Source of the DNA: Clostridia bacterium
GTDB taxonomy: Bacteria > Bacillota > Clostridia > Christensenellales > Aristaeellaceae
Length of the DNA: 64,000 bases
Assembly (NCBI GenBank): GCA_016297535.1
Contig: JAEDGL010000001.1
Span: 1 to 64,000 of the forward strand
Direction: 5' to 3'
Made by a program: the position numbers and the translations under genes. Under the pieces are notes generated by a model. It was not told where the DNA came from. It saw only the letters and a program-made list of their open reading frames with translations, and did not search any database. Positions 54,073 through 61,594 of the stretch are shown here, piece by piece. How positions within the stretch are numbered: position 1 is the first letter of the stretch; each line of letters begins with the position of its first letter.

Positions 54073-54969
54073 TTAAAAGACGTACTTTTCTTTAAGATAT
54101 CCTTCCAAATTACCGTGCTCGCTTACCTTGATGGAAGGAATATTCAGTCCGCTCATGCAGGCAAGCAGGATGGCAATCCCGTGGACAACGATATCCGCGC
54201 GCTGGGGCTGCAGGCAGTCAAGCTGCAGACGATCCTCCAGAGACATGGGCGCAAGAAAATGCATGATCTCCCTGACGTTGCTTTGCGTCATGGAAAAGTG
54301 ATGGATTTTTTCCCTCTGTTGCCACGGAATACGCTGTACCAGTGCTGCGCTGGTGGTAAACGTGCCTCCCACGCCCACCCATTCGATTTCATTGCTTCGG
54401 GTGATGAAACGTTGACGAACGGGTTCCAAAATGGTTGATGCCAATGTTACAACCGCCTCCGCATCCTCGACGCTTGCAATCGGCCGCATGCGGTAAAGCC
54501 GCACGGCCCCCATCTGAAGGCTTACGGCATCATCCACCGTTCTGCCGCAGCCTCTGGCAATCTCTGTGGAGCCGCCCCCGATATCGATTAAACCGGTCGG
54601 GCGGTTTTCAGAGGCGCCCAGGAAAGAAAGAAGCGCTTCTTCTTCTCCGCTGCACACATCCAGTGCAAGTCCTGTCTTCGTCTCCAACGCCTGTATGAAG
54701 GCCTCCTGATTGGCGGCGTCGCGCACCGCGCTGGTAGCAAACAGATGCACCTTCTGCGCTCCCTGCGCAAGCGCCTGAAGTTTAAAGTTCAGCACATGCT
54801 CGCAGGCGTTTTGAATCATCTGCGCTGAAATGTTGCGGTTTTCATCCAGTGCAGCAAACACGCGCAGCCCCTCGCGATAGCGGATGGAGTGCTGAATCCT
54901 GCCTTCCTCAATATCCGCAACCAGCATTCTGAGTGAATTGGATCCGATCCCGATGGCTGCTACTTTCAT
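54073..54969 (-). CDS. Ppx/GppA phosphatase family protein
   Basis: A 298-residue member of the sugar-kinase/HSP70/actin superfamily, of the exopolyphosphatase / pppGpp phosphatase family. MKVAAIGIGSNSLRMLVADI is the phosphate-1 motif; HLFATSAVRDAANQEAF and GLIDIGGGSTEIARG are the second and third conserved blocks. WVGVGGTFTTSAAL is the late glycine-rich motif. At this length it is the short, two-domain form; whether it acts on polyphosphate or on (p)ppGpp is not decidable. It is located after the divIC terminator. Confidence 0.9.
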   Translation of the reverse strand: MKVAAIGIGSNSLRMLVADIEEGRIQHSIRYREGLRVFAALDENRNISAQMIQNACEHVLNFKLQALAQGAQKVHLFATSAVRDAANQEAFIQALETKTGLALDVCSGEEEALLSFLGASENRPTGLIDIGGGSTEIARGCGRTVDDAVSLQMGAVRLYRMRPIASVEDAEAVVTLASTILEPVRQRFITRSNEIEWVGVGGTFTTSAALVQRIPWQQREKIHHFSMTQSNVREIMHFLAPMSLEDRLQLDCLQPQRADIVVHGIAILLACMSGLNIPSIKVSEHGNLEGYLKEKYVF

Positions 54970-55002
54970 TGCGCCCACCTCATTTGTTGACTTTGATCCT
55001 GA

Positions 55003-55040
55003 TAAAAACAGAAATACCCTCTCCGATTACGGGGAAGGTA
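55003..55040 (-). terminator. intrinsic terminator of yabP-yabQ-divIC
   Basis: On the minus strand a 10-bp stem with one mismatch (55040-55031 with 55024-55015), which includes the divIC stop region, is followed by TTTCTGTTTTT. Confidence 0.65.
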
Positions 55041-55347
55041 CCTCTGTTGGCATGCTGCTGTCGCCGGCATCCGAACCGGTGATCACAAAGCGGATTTCAT
55101 CCGGCATCATATAGCCATATTCATTGCGCGCCTGATTCTCGACAAAAGCGTCCGTGCCTGCAGCTTTCAGCGTAGCCTCCAGCTCGGCATTTTCAGCCTG
55201 CAGCGCGGCAAGGCGCACATTGCCTGCTTCCACTGCGTTGTTCAGCTCTTCAATGGTTTCGGAAAGCTGTCTGCTGTAGCAAAAAAACGCCACCAGAACG
55301 CAGGCTATGACGGCGATTACCCACCAGATATTGACGGTTCTGCGCAT
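55027..55347 (-). CDS. divIC: septum formation initiator DivIC/FtsL-type protein
   Basis: A 106-residue bitopic division protein. Residues 7-24 (IWWVIAVIACVLVAFFCY) are the single membrane helix. The extracytoplasmic part begins with a coiled coil (SETIEELNNAVEAGNVRLAA) and has the family's ARNEYGYMMPDEIRFV close. DivIC works with FtsL and DivIB in the divisome. Its place just after yabP-yabQ is the conserved Bacillus/Clostridium order. Confidence 0.92.
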   Translation of the reverse strand: MRRTVNIWWVIAVIACVLVAFFCYSRQLSETIEELNNAVEAGNVRLAALQAENAELEATLKAAGTDAFVENQARNEYGYMMPDEIRFVITGSDAGDSSMPTEVPSP

Positions 55348-55378
55348 CCAGCATCATCCTTTCCTGTGTAGATTGATT

Positions 55379-55690
55379 TTATTTCTTCATTCGTTTACCC
55401 AATTCCTGCCTGATTCTGAACCAGCGGATGATTTTTCCAATTCCCTGTGTGTACAGCAGTGCTCCTGTTGTCAGTCCCAGCAGATGATACAGCCTCAAAG
55501 AGGTTTCGCGACAAAAAACGATCGCGACAAGCACCGTAAGCCCCGCACTCAGCAGCACCAGCGCGTCCATCACAGGCCGCATTTTGCCCGCGATCAGGCT
55601 GATATCCAAAAAAATGGCCGTGGCAAGGCCCAGCGGAACCATGCATAAAAAGCAGCTGGCCTGCCTGCTTGTCTCAAAGAACAGCTTCAT
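55379..55690 (-). CDS. yabQ: spore cortex biosynthesis protein YabQ
   Basis: A 103-residue membrane protein with hydrophobic helices at about 12-32, 38-60 and 68-88 (LCMVPLGLATAIFLDISLI, VLLSAGLTVLVAIVF, LLGLTTGALLYTQGIG). Size, topology and position between yabP and divIC identify it as YabQ, needed for spore cortex formation in Bacillus; sequence alone would be less decisive. The start is ATG 55690, overlapping the yabP stop by 4 bp. The basic tail is IIRWFRIRQELGKRMKK. Confidence 0.85.
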   Translation of the reverse strand: MKLFFETSRQASCFLCMVPLGLATAIFLDISLIAGKMRPVMDALVLLSAGLTVLVAIVFCRETSLRLYHLLGLTTGALLYTQGIGKIIRWFRIRQELGKRMKK

Positions 55691-55962
55691 GATCTTTTCC
55701 CAAACCGGAACAAACGCCCGGCGCTGTGCGGCTGTTCGTAATGCACGCCATCCACGCGTCCCTCTACGTCCAGCTTGCCCTCTTCCAGCACCAGCTTGCC
55801 TACATGCAATCCCTCTCCGGTAATCACCATAACGCCTGTATCCACTTTGAGCACAATCTCGTTTTCGTGAAAGCTGCACACATCATTTACACCCGTGATC
55901 ATCGCGTGCCTGCGCTGATCCAGCATAAGTTTGTGCGCTGATTTTCCCTGCATCTCCCCCAT
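55687..55962 (-). CDS. yabP: sporulation protein YabP
   Basis: A 91-residue protein of the YabP/YqfC family. HKLMLDQRRHAMITGVNDVC, ENEIVLKVDTGVMVITGEGL and LVLEEGKLDVEGRVDGVHY are the conserved beta strands, and it ends with GRLFRFGKRS. In Bacillus YabP is expressed in the mother cell under sigma-E and is required for normal spore formation. ATG 55962 follows AAGGAGG. It is first of yabP-yabQ-divIC. Confidence 0.94.
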   Translation of the reverse strand: MGEMQGKSAHKLMLDQRRHAMITGVNDVCSFHENEIVLKVDTGVMVITGEGLHVGKLVLEEGKLDVEGRVDGVHYEQPHSAGRLFRFGKRS

Positions 55963-55974
55963 ACGCCGACCTCC

Positions 55975-56004
55975 TTGTGCGTCTATTGTATTCGTGACGC
56001 ACAA
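55975..56004. repeat. inverted repeat around the yabP promoter
   Basis: Perfect 9-bp arms TTGTGCGTC (55975-55983) and GACGCACAA (55996-56004) with a 12-bp centre. The centre contains the putative -10 of yabP and the left arm ends at its ribosome binding site. Confidence 0.75.
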
Positions 56005-56012
56005 AAATAGAC
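55985..56012 (-). promoter_or_regulatory. candidate sigma-E promoter of yabP
   Basis: On the minus strand AATACAAT (55992-55985) resembles the sigma-E -10 CATACANT, with GTCTAT (56012-56007) at 14 bp as a -35. The transcript start would lie very close to the ribosome binding site. Support comes from the known sigma-E control of yabP; the -35 match is weak. Confidence 0.4.
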
Positions 56013-56033
56013 CGCCAGCAGCTGGCGGCCGTC
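56004..56033 (-). terminator. intrinsic terminator of proA
   Basis: On the minus strand a CCGCCAGC/GCTGGCGG stem (56028-56021 with 56019-56012), with further outer pairs, is followed by ATTTTTG. It lies 12 bp after the proA stop. Confidence 0.7.
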
Positions 56034-56044
56034 AAAAAGCCCGG

Positions 56045-57343
56045 TTAGGGAAGTTTGTGCGGAATCTCCTGATGGGTAAGTGATATGACGCCGCTGTTCA
56101 ATTCAGCAAGCGACTGGCCGCTGCCATAGAGGCGATATTTATAGGTACAAAGCCCTTCCATCCCCATGGGGCCACGAGCGTGAAGCTTGCCGGTGGCAAT
56201 GCCGACCTCGGCGCCAAAGCCAAACAGAAATCCATCCGCAAAGCGGGTGGAGCAGTTGGCAAACACGTCCGCGCTGTCTACCAGCGTCATAAAGGTGTTG
56301 ATATGCTCCTGGCTGGAAGAAAGGATGCAATCGGTGTGGTGCGAGCCATAATGATTGATGTGGCTGATGGCTTCCTCCAGAGAGTTCACCACTTTAATCG
56401 AAAGGATCGCATCCAGATATTCGGTTTTCCAATCCTCATCCGTCGCTGCCCTGCAATTGATGATTTTACAGGTGCGCTCGTCGCCGCGAAGCTCCACTCC
56501 CTTTGCTTCCAGAGCCGTTTGAACCATCGGCAAAAACGCTTCGGCCATTTTCTGATGCACAAGCATCGTTTCGGCCGCATTGCACACGCTCAGGTTTTGC
56601 GTCTTGCTGTCCACAACCAGTTTGACCGCCTGGGACAAGTCGCAATTTTCATCCACATACACATGGCACAGCCCTTCCGCATGGCCAAGGACAGGGATTT
56701 CGCTGTTTTGCATGATGTAACGTACAAAGGCATTGGAACCGCGCGGGATGATCAGGTCAATCCATTCGTGCAGTCCAAGCATTTGCTGCACATCCTCGCG
56801 GGAGTGAAGCAGATTGCACCATTTTTCCGTCAATCCGCACGCAGCAGATGCTTCCATAATCAGCTGAGCCAGCACTTCATTGGTCTGCATGGCTTCATGG
56901 CCGCCCTTGAGCAGCACGGCGTTTCCGCTTTTCAGACACAGAGAAGAAATCTGCACCAGCGCGTCGGGGCGGCTTTCAAAAATTACGCCGATTACCCCAA
57001 TCGGACAGGCCACACGGTACAGGTCAAGCCCGGGCGAAAGCTCCCTGGCATACTGCACATGCCCCAGAGGATCAGGCAGGAGCGCAAGCGAGCGCAGCCC
57101 CTCCGACATACGGGCGCACTTGGCCTGCGTCAGCTTAAGCCGGCTTAGCAGCGGCGCACTCAGACCTTCCTGGGTGGCTTTTGCCACATCAAGCGCATTT
57201 GCCTGCAAAATTTTCTCCTGACATTGTTCCAGGCGGTCGGCAATGGCAAGCAATACGGCATTACGCTGTTCGAGAGAGGCGGACGCAAGTTTCAAAGCCG
57301 CTTCGCGCGCCTCTTTGGCCATATCAAGGATGGTGATGCTCAT
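56045..57343 (-). CDS. proA: glutamate-5-semialdehyde dehydrogenase (gamma-glutamyl phosphate reductase)
   Basis: A 432-residue NADPH-dependent enzyme, the second step of proline synthesis. IGVIGVIFESRPDALVQ and LKSGNAVLLKGGHEAMQTN form the cofactor region. The catalytic cysteine is in NLSVCNAAETMLVH. FVRYIMQNSEIPVLGHAEG and LYGSGQSLAE are conserved. ATG 57343 has better spacing from AGGAG than the GTG three codons upstream. proB is not beside it, and proC lies separately at 35154. Confidence 0.96.
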   Translation of the reverse strand: MSITILDMAKEAREAALKLASASLEQRNAVLLAIADRLEQCQEKILQANALDVAKATQEGLSAPLLSRLKLTQAKCARMSEGLRSLALLPDPLGHVQYARELSPGLDLYRVACPIGVIGVIFESRPDALVQISSLCLKSGNAVLLKGGHEAMQTNEVLAQLIMEASAACGLTEKWCNLLHSREDVQQMLGLHEWIDLIIPRGSNAFVRYIMQNSEIPVLGHAEGLCHVYVDENCDLSQAVKLVVDSKTQNLSVCNAAETMLVHQKMAEAFLPMVQTALEAKGVELRGDERTCKIINCRAATDEDWKTEYLDAILSIKVVNSLEEAISHINHYGSHHTDCILSSSQEHINTFMTLVDSADVFANCSTRFADGFLFGFGAEVGIATGKLHARGPMGMEGLCTYKYRLYGSGQSLAELNSGVISLTHQEIPHKLP

Positions 57344-57376
57344 CTGGCTCACTCCTGTCCAGTAACGTGATGTTTT

Positions 57377-57405
57377 ATTATAGGGCAGTTTGAATCGATT
57401 GGCAA
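57377..57405 (-). promoter_or_regulatory. sigma-A promoter of proA
   Basis: On the minus strand TTGCCA (57405-57400) and TATAAT (57382-57377) are 17 bp apart. It is back to back with the smpB promoter; the two -35 boxes are 3 bp apart. Confidence 0.85.
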
Positions 57406-57408
57406 GGC

Positions 57409-57438
57409 TTGCGTTTTTCCGTATTTCCGTGCTATAAT
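57409..57438 (+). promoter_or_regulatory. sigma-A promoter of smpB
   Basis: TTGCGT (57409-57414) and TATAAT (57433-57438) are 18 bp apart with TGC before the -10. It lies 40 bp upstream of smpB. Confidence 0.8.
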
Positions 57439-57477
57439 AATACGGTATGCGAACAACCCGCGAAAGGAGGTTTCCCC

Positions 57478-57945
57478 ATGCCTCACCAACAGGGCATCAA
57501 AATCATTGCCCAAAACAAAAAGGCGTATCATGAGTATTTTGTGGAGGAAACCTACGAGTGCGGTTTGGCGCTTAAGGGTACAGAAGTCAAGTCTATGCGT
57601 CAGGGGCGCGTAAACCTGAAGGAAAGCTTCTGCCAGATCCGTTCCGGCGAAATCTTTACCGAGGGAATGCACATAAGCCCCTACGAGCAGGGCAGCTTCA
57701 GCAATACAGATCCGCTGCGCCCCAAAAAGCTGCTCATGCACAAGGCGGAAATCCGCAAGCTGAGCGGCCTGGTCGCGCGGCAGGGCTACACGCTGATTCC
57801 TCTCAAGGTTTATCTGAAGGATGGGCGCATGAAGCTGGAACTTGGACTGTGCCGCGGCAAGCATCTGCATGACAAGCGTGACGCAGCCGCAGAACGCGAC
57901 GCCAGGCGCGAGATGGATCGCGCTGTTCGCGAACGCATGAAATAA
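57478..57945 (+). CDS. smpB: SsrA-binding protein SmpB
   Basis: A 155-residue partner of tmRNA in rescue of stalled ribosomes. IIAQNKKAYHEYFVEETYECG opens the OB-fold. GTEVKSMRQGRVNLKESFC and FTEGMHISPYEQGSF follow. The basic tail (GKHLHDKRDAAAERDARREM) reaches into the mRNA channel. GAAAGGAGG precedes ATG 57478. The tmRNA gene starts 24 bp after its stop, so the protein and its RNA partner are adjacent. Confidence 0.97.
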   Translation: MPHQQGIKIIAQNKKAYHEYFVEETYECGLALKGTEVKSMRQGRVNLKESFCQIRSGEIFTEGMHISPYEQGSFSNTDPLRPKKLLMHKAEIRKLSGLVARQGYTLIPLKVYLKDGRMKLELGLCRGKHLHDKRDAAAERDARREMDRAVRERMK

Positions 57946-57969
57946 GCAAATCGCTCAGTGGCTACACAT

Positions 57970-58317
57970 GGGGGTGTTCTGGTTTCGACGGGAGTTGACG
58001 AAGGTACGGTAAGCGAGCCGCGGCCCCTGAACCGCGAAACAACGGGGAAAAACAATAACTGACAATAGCGATTTCGCTTTCGCGGCCTAATGGCTGCGCG
58101 TTGGCCTCAAGCGCCCACAGCTTGAGTAACCAGCGTCATTAAAGTGGGGAACGAGCACGCCAAAGCTTTGAGGCGCCGCCCGTAATGATGAAGCTACCGA
58201 TGGCGTAAGCCTGTTACGAGGCGTACGCAGGGGGGAATCCCAAAATCGTGACTGCGCTCGGAGAAAACCGTATCGGCGTGCTTTCGGACGGGGGTTCGAT
58301 TCCCCTCACCTCCACCA
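57970..58317 (+). ncRNA. ssrA: transfer-messenger RNA (tmRNA)
   Basis: The gene begins GGGGGTGTTCTGGTTTCGACGG, the tmRNA 5' signature, and ends with a T-arm (GGGGTTCGATTCCCC) and an encoded CCA. The acceptor stem pairs GGGGGTG with CACCTCC. The length is 348 nt. The tag reading frame ends at TAA 58088-58090 and its last codons give TDNSDFAFAA, with ACT 58058-58060 as the probable early codon. The tag's hydrophobic A-F-A-A end fits recognition by ClpXP-type proteases. The exact resume codon is inferred from the DN motif and end, not proven. Confidence 0.96.
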
Positions 58318-58344
58318 AACCTCAGCAATCGCTGAGGTTTTTTG
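58318..58344 (+). terminator. intrinsic terminator of ssrA
   Basis: Stem AACCTCAGC (58318-58326) with GCTGAGGTT (58331-58339), 4-nt loop, followed by a run of T to 58344. Confidence 0.9.
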
Positions 58345-58484
58345 TTATGCCAAGGCTTGCAGACCAGAAAACAGGAATTCGTGCCTGGCCCGGGAGTGAA
58401 TGACAGTCCTGTGGACTGGCAGAGCCGGGCTGACCGGGCGATGTCGAGGCGCGAGAGGAGACTCCCCTATGCTCCACCATCACG
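58345..58484 (+). other. GC-rich, apparently structured interval downstream of ssrA
   Basis: This stretch has no convincing coding frame. GGGAGT (58392-58397) can pair with ACTCCC (58461-58466), enclosing an AGTCC/GGACT hairpin (58405-58417) and GGC/GCC-rich segments. A terminator follows at 58485. Near its end, CCCCT-N3-CTCCACCA then CGCTGA echoes the ssrA 3' end and its terminator in the same order. It may be a small RNA, a duplicated remnant of the tmRNA end, or the scar of an integrated element. No promoter of its own is clear. Confidence 0.4.
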
Positions 58485-58520
58485 AAGCGCTGATCCCGAT
58501 ACAGAAGTCAGCGTTTTTTT
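58485..58520 (+). terminator. second intrinsic terminator downstream of ssrA
   Basis: Stem AAGCGCTGA (58485-58493) with TCAGCGTTT (58508-58516), one G-T pair, and a seven-T run at 58514-58520. It ends whatever is transcribed through 58345-58484. Confidence 0.8.
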
Positions 58521-58551
58521 GCATTTGGGCTGAAAACCACGATGGCCTCTC

Positions 58552-58580
58552 TTGAAAAGCGGAATGGGATAGGGTATAAT
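58552..58580 (+). promoter_or_regulatory. sigma-A promoter of the surface-protein gene
   Basis: TTGAAA (58552-58557) and TATAAT (58575-58580) are 17 bp apart. About 95 nt of leader separates it from the ATG at 58682. Confidence 0.85.
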
Positions 58581-58681
58581 ATATTATCTTGATGATACAT
58601 GGGCTGCGCCCCGGTGCGCGGCAGGAACAGGCGGGCACAGGGTGACCGCAAACATCACAAGGACAAAGCGAGGACGAAGCC

Positions 58682-60745
58682 ATGAAGAAAACCATTCTGT
58701 GCCTCCTGCTGACGCTGGGCCTGCTGCTGCTGAGCGCGGCGGCGATGGCGACGAGCGACCCGGACAATAATAGTTTTGATATTGAAGAGGGCAATATCAC
58801 CATCACGGATGGCAACAATCCGGGTACCATCAAGGTGCTGTACGGCGACAATCAGCAAAAGGACAGCATTAACCCGGAATCGGTCATCACTGTTCAGGGA
58901 TATAATCCTCCGAACGGGCTTCAGCTCAGCATCGAAACAGAAGTACCTGTGAAAATCCGTTATTCTGTTAAGCTCGAAAGCATTAGCAATGTCTATCCAA
59001 TGAGCATTGCCGCCAATGCCGATGTTACATTAGAGCTTTTTAGCAGTCCTATCTTTTTGTTTGGAGGGAATGACCAGCCTGCCATCACGCTCCGCAGCGG
59101 CAGCAAGCTGACTGTCAAAGGCGCAGTGGACAGCCGCGAAGAACTTCGTCTGTACAGCAGCCAAAGCGCCATCCTTGGCCCGAACAGTGACAAAATCCCA
59201 GCTACGGTCATCCTCGATTCCGGTATCGTGCATATTCATAGTGATTCCGGTTCCGGCATCAGCGGAAACGTCAACCTCGTCATCAACGGCGGTCAGTTCG
59301 TGGCCAACGGCACAACCATCAACGTCAATAGCCTCATCGTCACCGGCGGCGAGCTGTGCGCGGGGTCGGACAGCAGCACGAAGGTCACCTATGATGGCCT
59401 GAAAAACAACCCGGACAGCTATTCCAACATCCATTACGCTGCGAGTATTCTGCCCCATTCGGTGGATAACTACGGAGAATTGATTGTTTTCGACGAGCTG
59501 ACGCTCCCGGTAGACCTGACGATTCCTGCCGAAAAGACACTGATCTTGGCTTCTTACCATGACAGTTCTCTGACCATCCCTGATGACAGGAGTCTGACCT
59601 GTAACGGTACGATTTATATCTATACCGGCTCTACACTGACCAATAACGGTACGCTGACCATCAAGAACGACTCATTACTCACTGGTAAGATGACGAACAC
59701 CGGCACGCTGATCATCAACGAACACAGCTTAAAGATGTGCGAAGGTTGGGTTTTTGGCACTCTGAACAACACCGGCACCATCAGCGGCAGCGGCTTCATC
59801 AATCCGCCACTGACCCAGAATCAGCCTAAATTCCTCACGATCGAGAGCATCGAGAACGGCACCGTTACGCTGGCTGAGGTTGAAGCCGGTATCACCGACG
59901 CGGAGTACAGCAAGGACGGTACGAGCTGGCAGAACAGCCCGGTGTTTGAACGTGTGGATTTGAGCGCGGGCCAAACCTTCTACGCCCGGTACAAGGCGAA
60001 CAACTTCTTCAATGCGTCCGGCGAAGCCAGCATCACCGTCTACCCCGTCAGTCTGAACGCCAACGGCGGCACGATTGCCAGCGGCAAGGATGTGGGCTAC
60101 TACATCGCCGGGCAGTCCACACCGCTGCCGACGGATACGGACGACGTGAAGCGCACGGGCTACACCTTCGCGGGCTGGTATGCCGACGAGAGCTGCACCG
60201 GCAGCCCCGTAACCGCCATCGGCGCGGACGAAACAGGAGTCAGGAAATTCTGGGCGGGCTGGATCGCCGTGCCCGTGATCACCTCCCCGGCGAAGGACAC
60301 GACCGTCACCGTCTACGAGGGCGAGCAGGCGACGATGACCATCAAGGCGGAGAACGCGGTAGTCTATCAGTGGTACATGAGCACCGACGGCGGCGTGAGC
60401 TGGACGGACTGCGGAACGAACAGCCCCTCCTACACCACCGGCCCCACGAAGATGGAGAACAACGGCTATCAATACATGTGCGTCGTGACCGGCTCTACCG
60501 AGCTGAAGGGGCAGGAGGAGATTCCCCCGGAGGGCGCGCAGATGTCCCTGCGCAGGCGGAGCCGCTCGACGGACGACGGCCTGCCGGACAAGGGCCCGGC
60601 GGTGGAGAGCCCCATCTTCACGCTGGAGGTCATCCGCAAGGGCGCGATCCCGCAAACCGGCGACAGCAGCCCCCTGCTGGGCTGGGCCGCGCTGCTTGGC
60701 GCGTGCTGCGCGGGACTTTGGTGCCTGAACAGAAAGCGCGCATAA
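58682..60745 (+). CDS. sortase-anchored surface protein with InlB-type and Ig-like repeats
   Basis: A 687-residue exported protein. The signal peptide is ILCLLLTLGLLLLSAAAMA (residues 5-23). Residues 30-430 are rich in T, N, S, G and V and look like beta-helix or repeat adhesin, with near-repeats such as LTNNGTLTIKN, TNTGTLIINE and LNNTGTISGS. About 453-525 is a Listeria-Bacteroides (InlB B-type) repeat with NANGGTIASG and GYTFAGWYADESCTGS. About 530-600 is Ig-like. IPQTGD at 656-661, a hydrophobic helix and the NRKRA tail form an LPXTG-like sorting signal. No ligand or enzyme activity is implied. The 3' third is visibly more GC-rich than the 5' part. Confidence 0.88.
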   Translation: MKKTILCLLLTLGLLLLSAAAMATSDPDNNSFDIEEGNITITDGNNPGTIKVLYGDNQQKDSINPESVITVQGYNPPNGLQLSIETEVPVKIRYSVKLESISNVYPMSIAANADVTLELFSSPIFLFGGNDQPAITLRSGSKLTVKGAVDSREELRLYSSQSAILGPNSDKIPATVILDSGIVHIHSDSGSGISGNVNLVINGGQFVANGTTINVNSLIVTGGELCAGSDSSTKVTYDGLKNNPDSYSNIHYAASILPHSVDNYGELIVFDELTLPVDLTIPAEKTLILASYHDSSLTIPDDRSLTCNGTIYIYTGSTLTNNGTLTIKNDSLLTGKMTNTGTLIINEHSLKMCEGWVFGTLNNTGTISGSGFINPPLTQNQPKFLTIESIENGTVTLAEVEAGITDAEYSKDGTSWQNSPVFERVDLSAGQTFYARYKANNFFNASGEASITVYPVSLNANGGTIASGKDVGYYIAGQSTPLPTDTDDVKRTGYTFAGWYADESCTGSPVTAIGADETGVRKFWAGWIAVPVITSPAKDTTVTVYEGEQATMTIKAENAVVYQWYMSTDGGVSWTDCGTNSPSYTTGPTKMENNGYQYMCVVTGSTELKGQEEIPPEGAQMSLRRRSRSTDDGLPDKGPAVESPIFTLEVIRKGAIPQTGDSSPLLGWAALLGACCAGLWCLNRKRA

Positions 60746-60755
60746 ACAACAGGCT

Positions 60756-60792
60756 ACACAGGCGGGAAGGACATCTTTCTGCCTGTGTTTTG
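60756..60792 (+). terminator. intrinsic terminator of the surface-protein gene
   Basis: Stem ACACAGGC (60756-60763) with GCCTGTGT (60781-60788), extended inward by GGAAG/CTTTC-type pairs, followed by TTTTGC. Confidence 0.8.
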
Positions 60793-61134
60793 CTGTTCTG
60801 TTTTCGTAAGTTCGCCGTCAGGCCTCACTTTCAGAAAGAGGCTGTGAATAGCCCGATCCGTTTTCCTTTGCGCGTTTTGCACCCACCCAACCGAAAAATG
60901 CACCCAATTTGCGGGTGCCGTTTGATCTTGCGCGTTGTATCAAAATGTGCGTCCTTTGCCAAAATTTCCTTCCTCAACTTTCTGTCTTAAAGGCAGTTAT
61001 TTGAGGAAGGGCTTTATTTTTGCTTCTTTTTTGATATGATTATGCCGAAGCAGGATTACCGCAGCAAAATAAAAGCTTGTTCAAGCATCCTTTTGCATTT
61101 CAAATCGCTGTGTCGAACTTACGAGGAAAGAAGA
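60793..61134. other. intergenic region without a recognised gene
   Basis: Nothing coding is convincing here. A GCACCC/GGGTGC hairpin lies at 60899-60918. A second terminator-like stem CCTTCCTCAA (60968-60977) / TTGAGGAAGG (61001-61010), with a T-rich tail, lies further on. TATGAT at 61035-61040 with a preceding TGA may be an extended -10 for the TfoX-like pseudogene, but no -35 is evident. Confidence 0.5.
60968..61023 (+). terminator. terminator-like hairpin
   Basis: Perfect 10-bp arms CCTTCCTCAA (60968-60977) and TTGAGGAAGG (61001-61010) with a 23-nt loop, followed by GCTTTATTTTTGC. The long loop lowers confidence. Confidence 0.6.
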
Positions 61135-61445
61135 ATGTCATCAAGCAAATCGTATCTGGATTTTATAATGGATCAGCTTTCGGGATTGGAAGGCGTATCC
61201 TGGCGTGCCATGATGGGCGAATACATTATTTACTATAAAGAAAAATCATCGGCGGGATTTATGATGACCGTTTTCTTGTTAAGCCAACCAAACGGGCGCG
61301 GGCTTTGATGCCCGAGGCCGGCATGGCTTTGCCCTATGAGGGAGCAAAAGAAATGCTGCTGGTGGACAACGTTGACAGCCGTTCTTTTCTGGAAATGCTG
61401 TTGACCGCTATGTATGATGAGCTTCCTTTTTCCAAAAAGAAATAG
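61135..61445 (+). pseudogene. TfoX/Sxy N-terminal-domain protein, frameshifted
   Basis: The first part reads MSSSKSYLDFIMDQLSGLEG then WRAMMGEYIIYY, clear TfoX-domain sequence, but the frame ends early at a TGA near 61306-61308. From about 61245 the next frame continues the family sequence: GGIYDDRFLVKPTKRARAL, YEGAKEMLLVDNVDSRSFL, ending LPFSKKK at TAG 61443-61445. Restoring one missing base, most simply a G near 61242 in AAAGAAAAATC, would give an intact 103-residue protein. Either a recent single-base loss or a sequencing error. TfoX proteins regulate competence in Haemophilus and Vibrio; the short stand-alone form in Clostridia has no proven role. GAGGAAAG precedes the ATG. Confidence 0.85.
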
Positions 61446-61594
61446 ATAACTATTGGCAGTTTCACCCTGTTTGAGAAAGCCGCACCTGATTTTTTGTGAA
61501 TACTGGCTTCTTTTTGCCGAAAGCGCACGCATTCGACCTAAGTAGGAAAGGGCGCGTGATAACAGCAATCTGATTTGGATGGGAGACAATCAAA

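Noticed and set aside
58342..58533. Small open frame after ssrA
   Set aside because: It starts inside the ssrA terminator, runs through a second terminator and has no ribosome binding site.
60370..60990. Open frame overlapping the end of the surface-protein gene and beyond
   Set aside because: Wrong frame of a GC-rich coding region that continues through a terminator; no motif.
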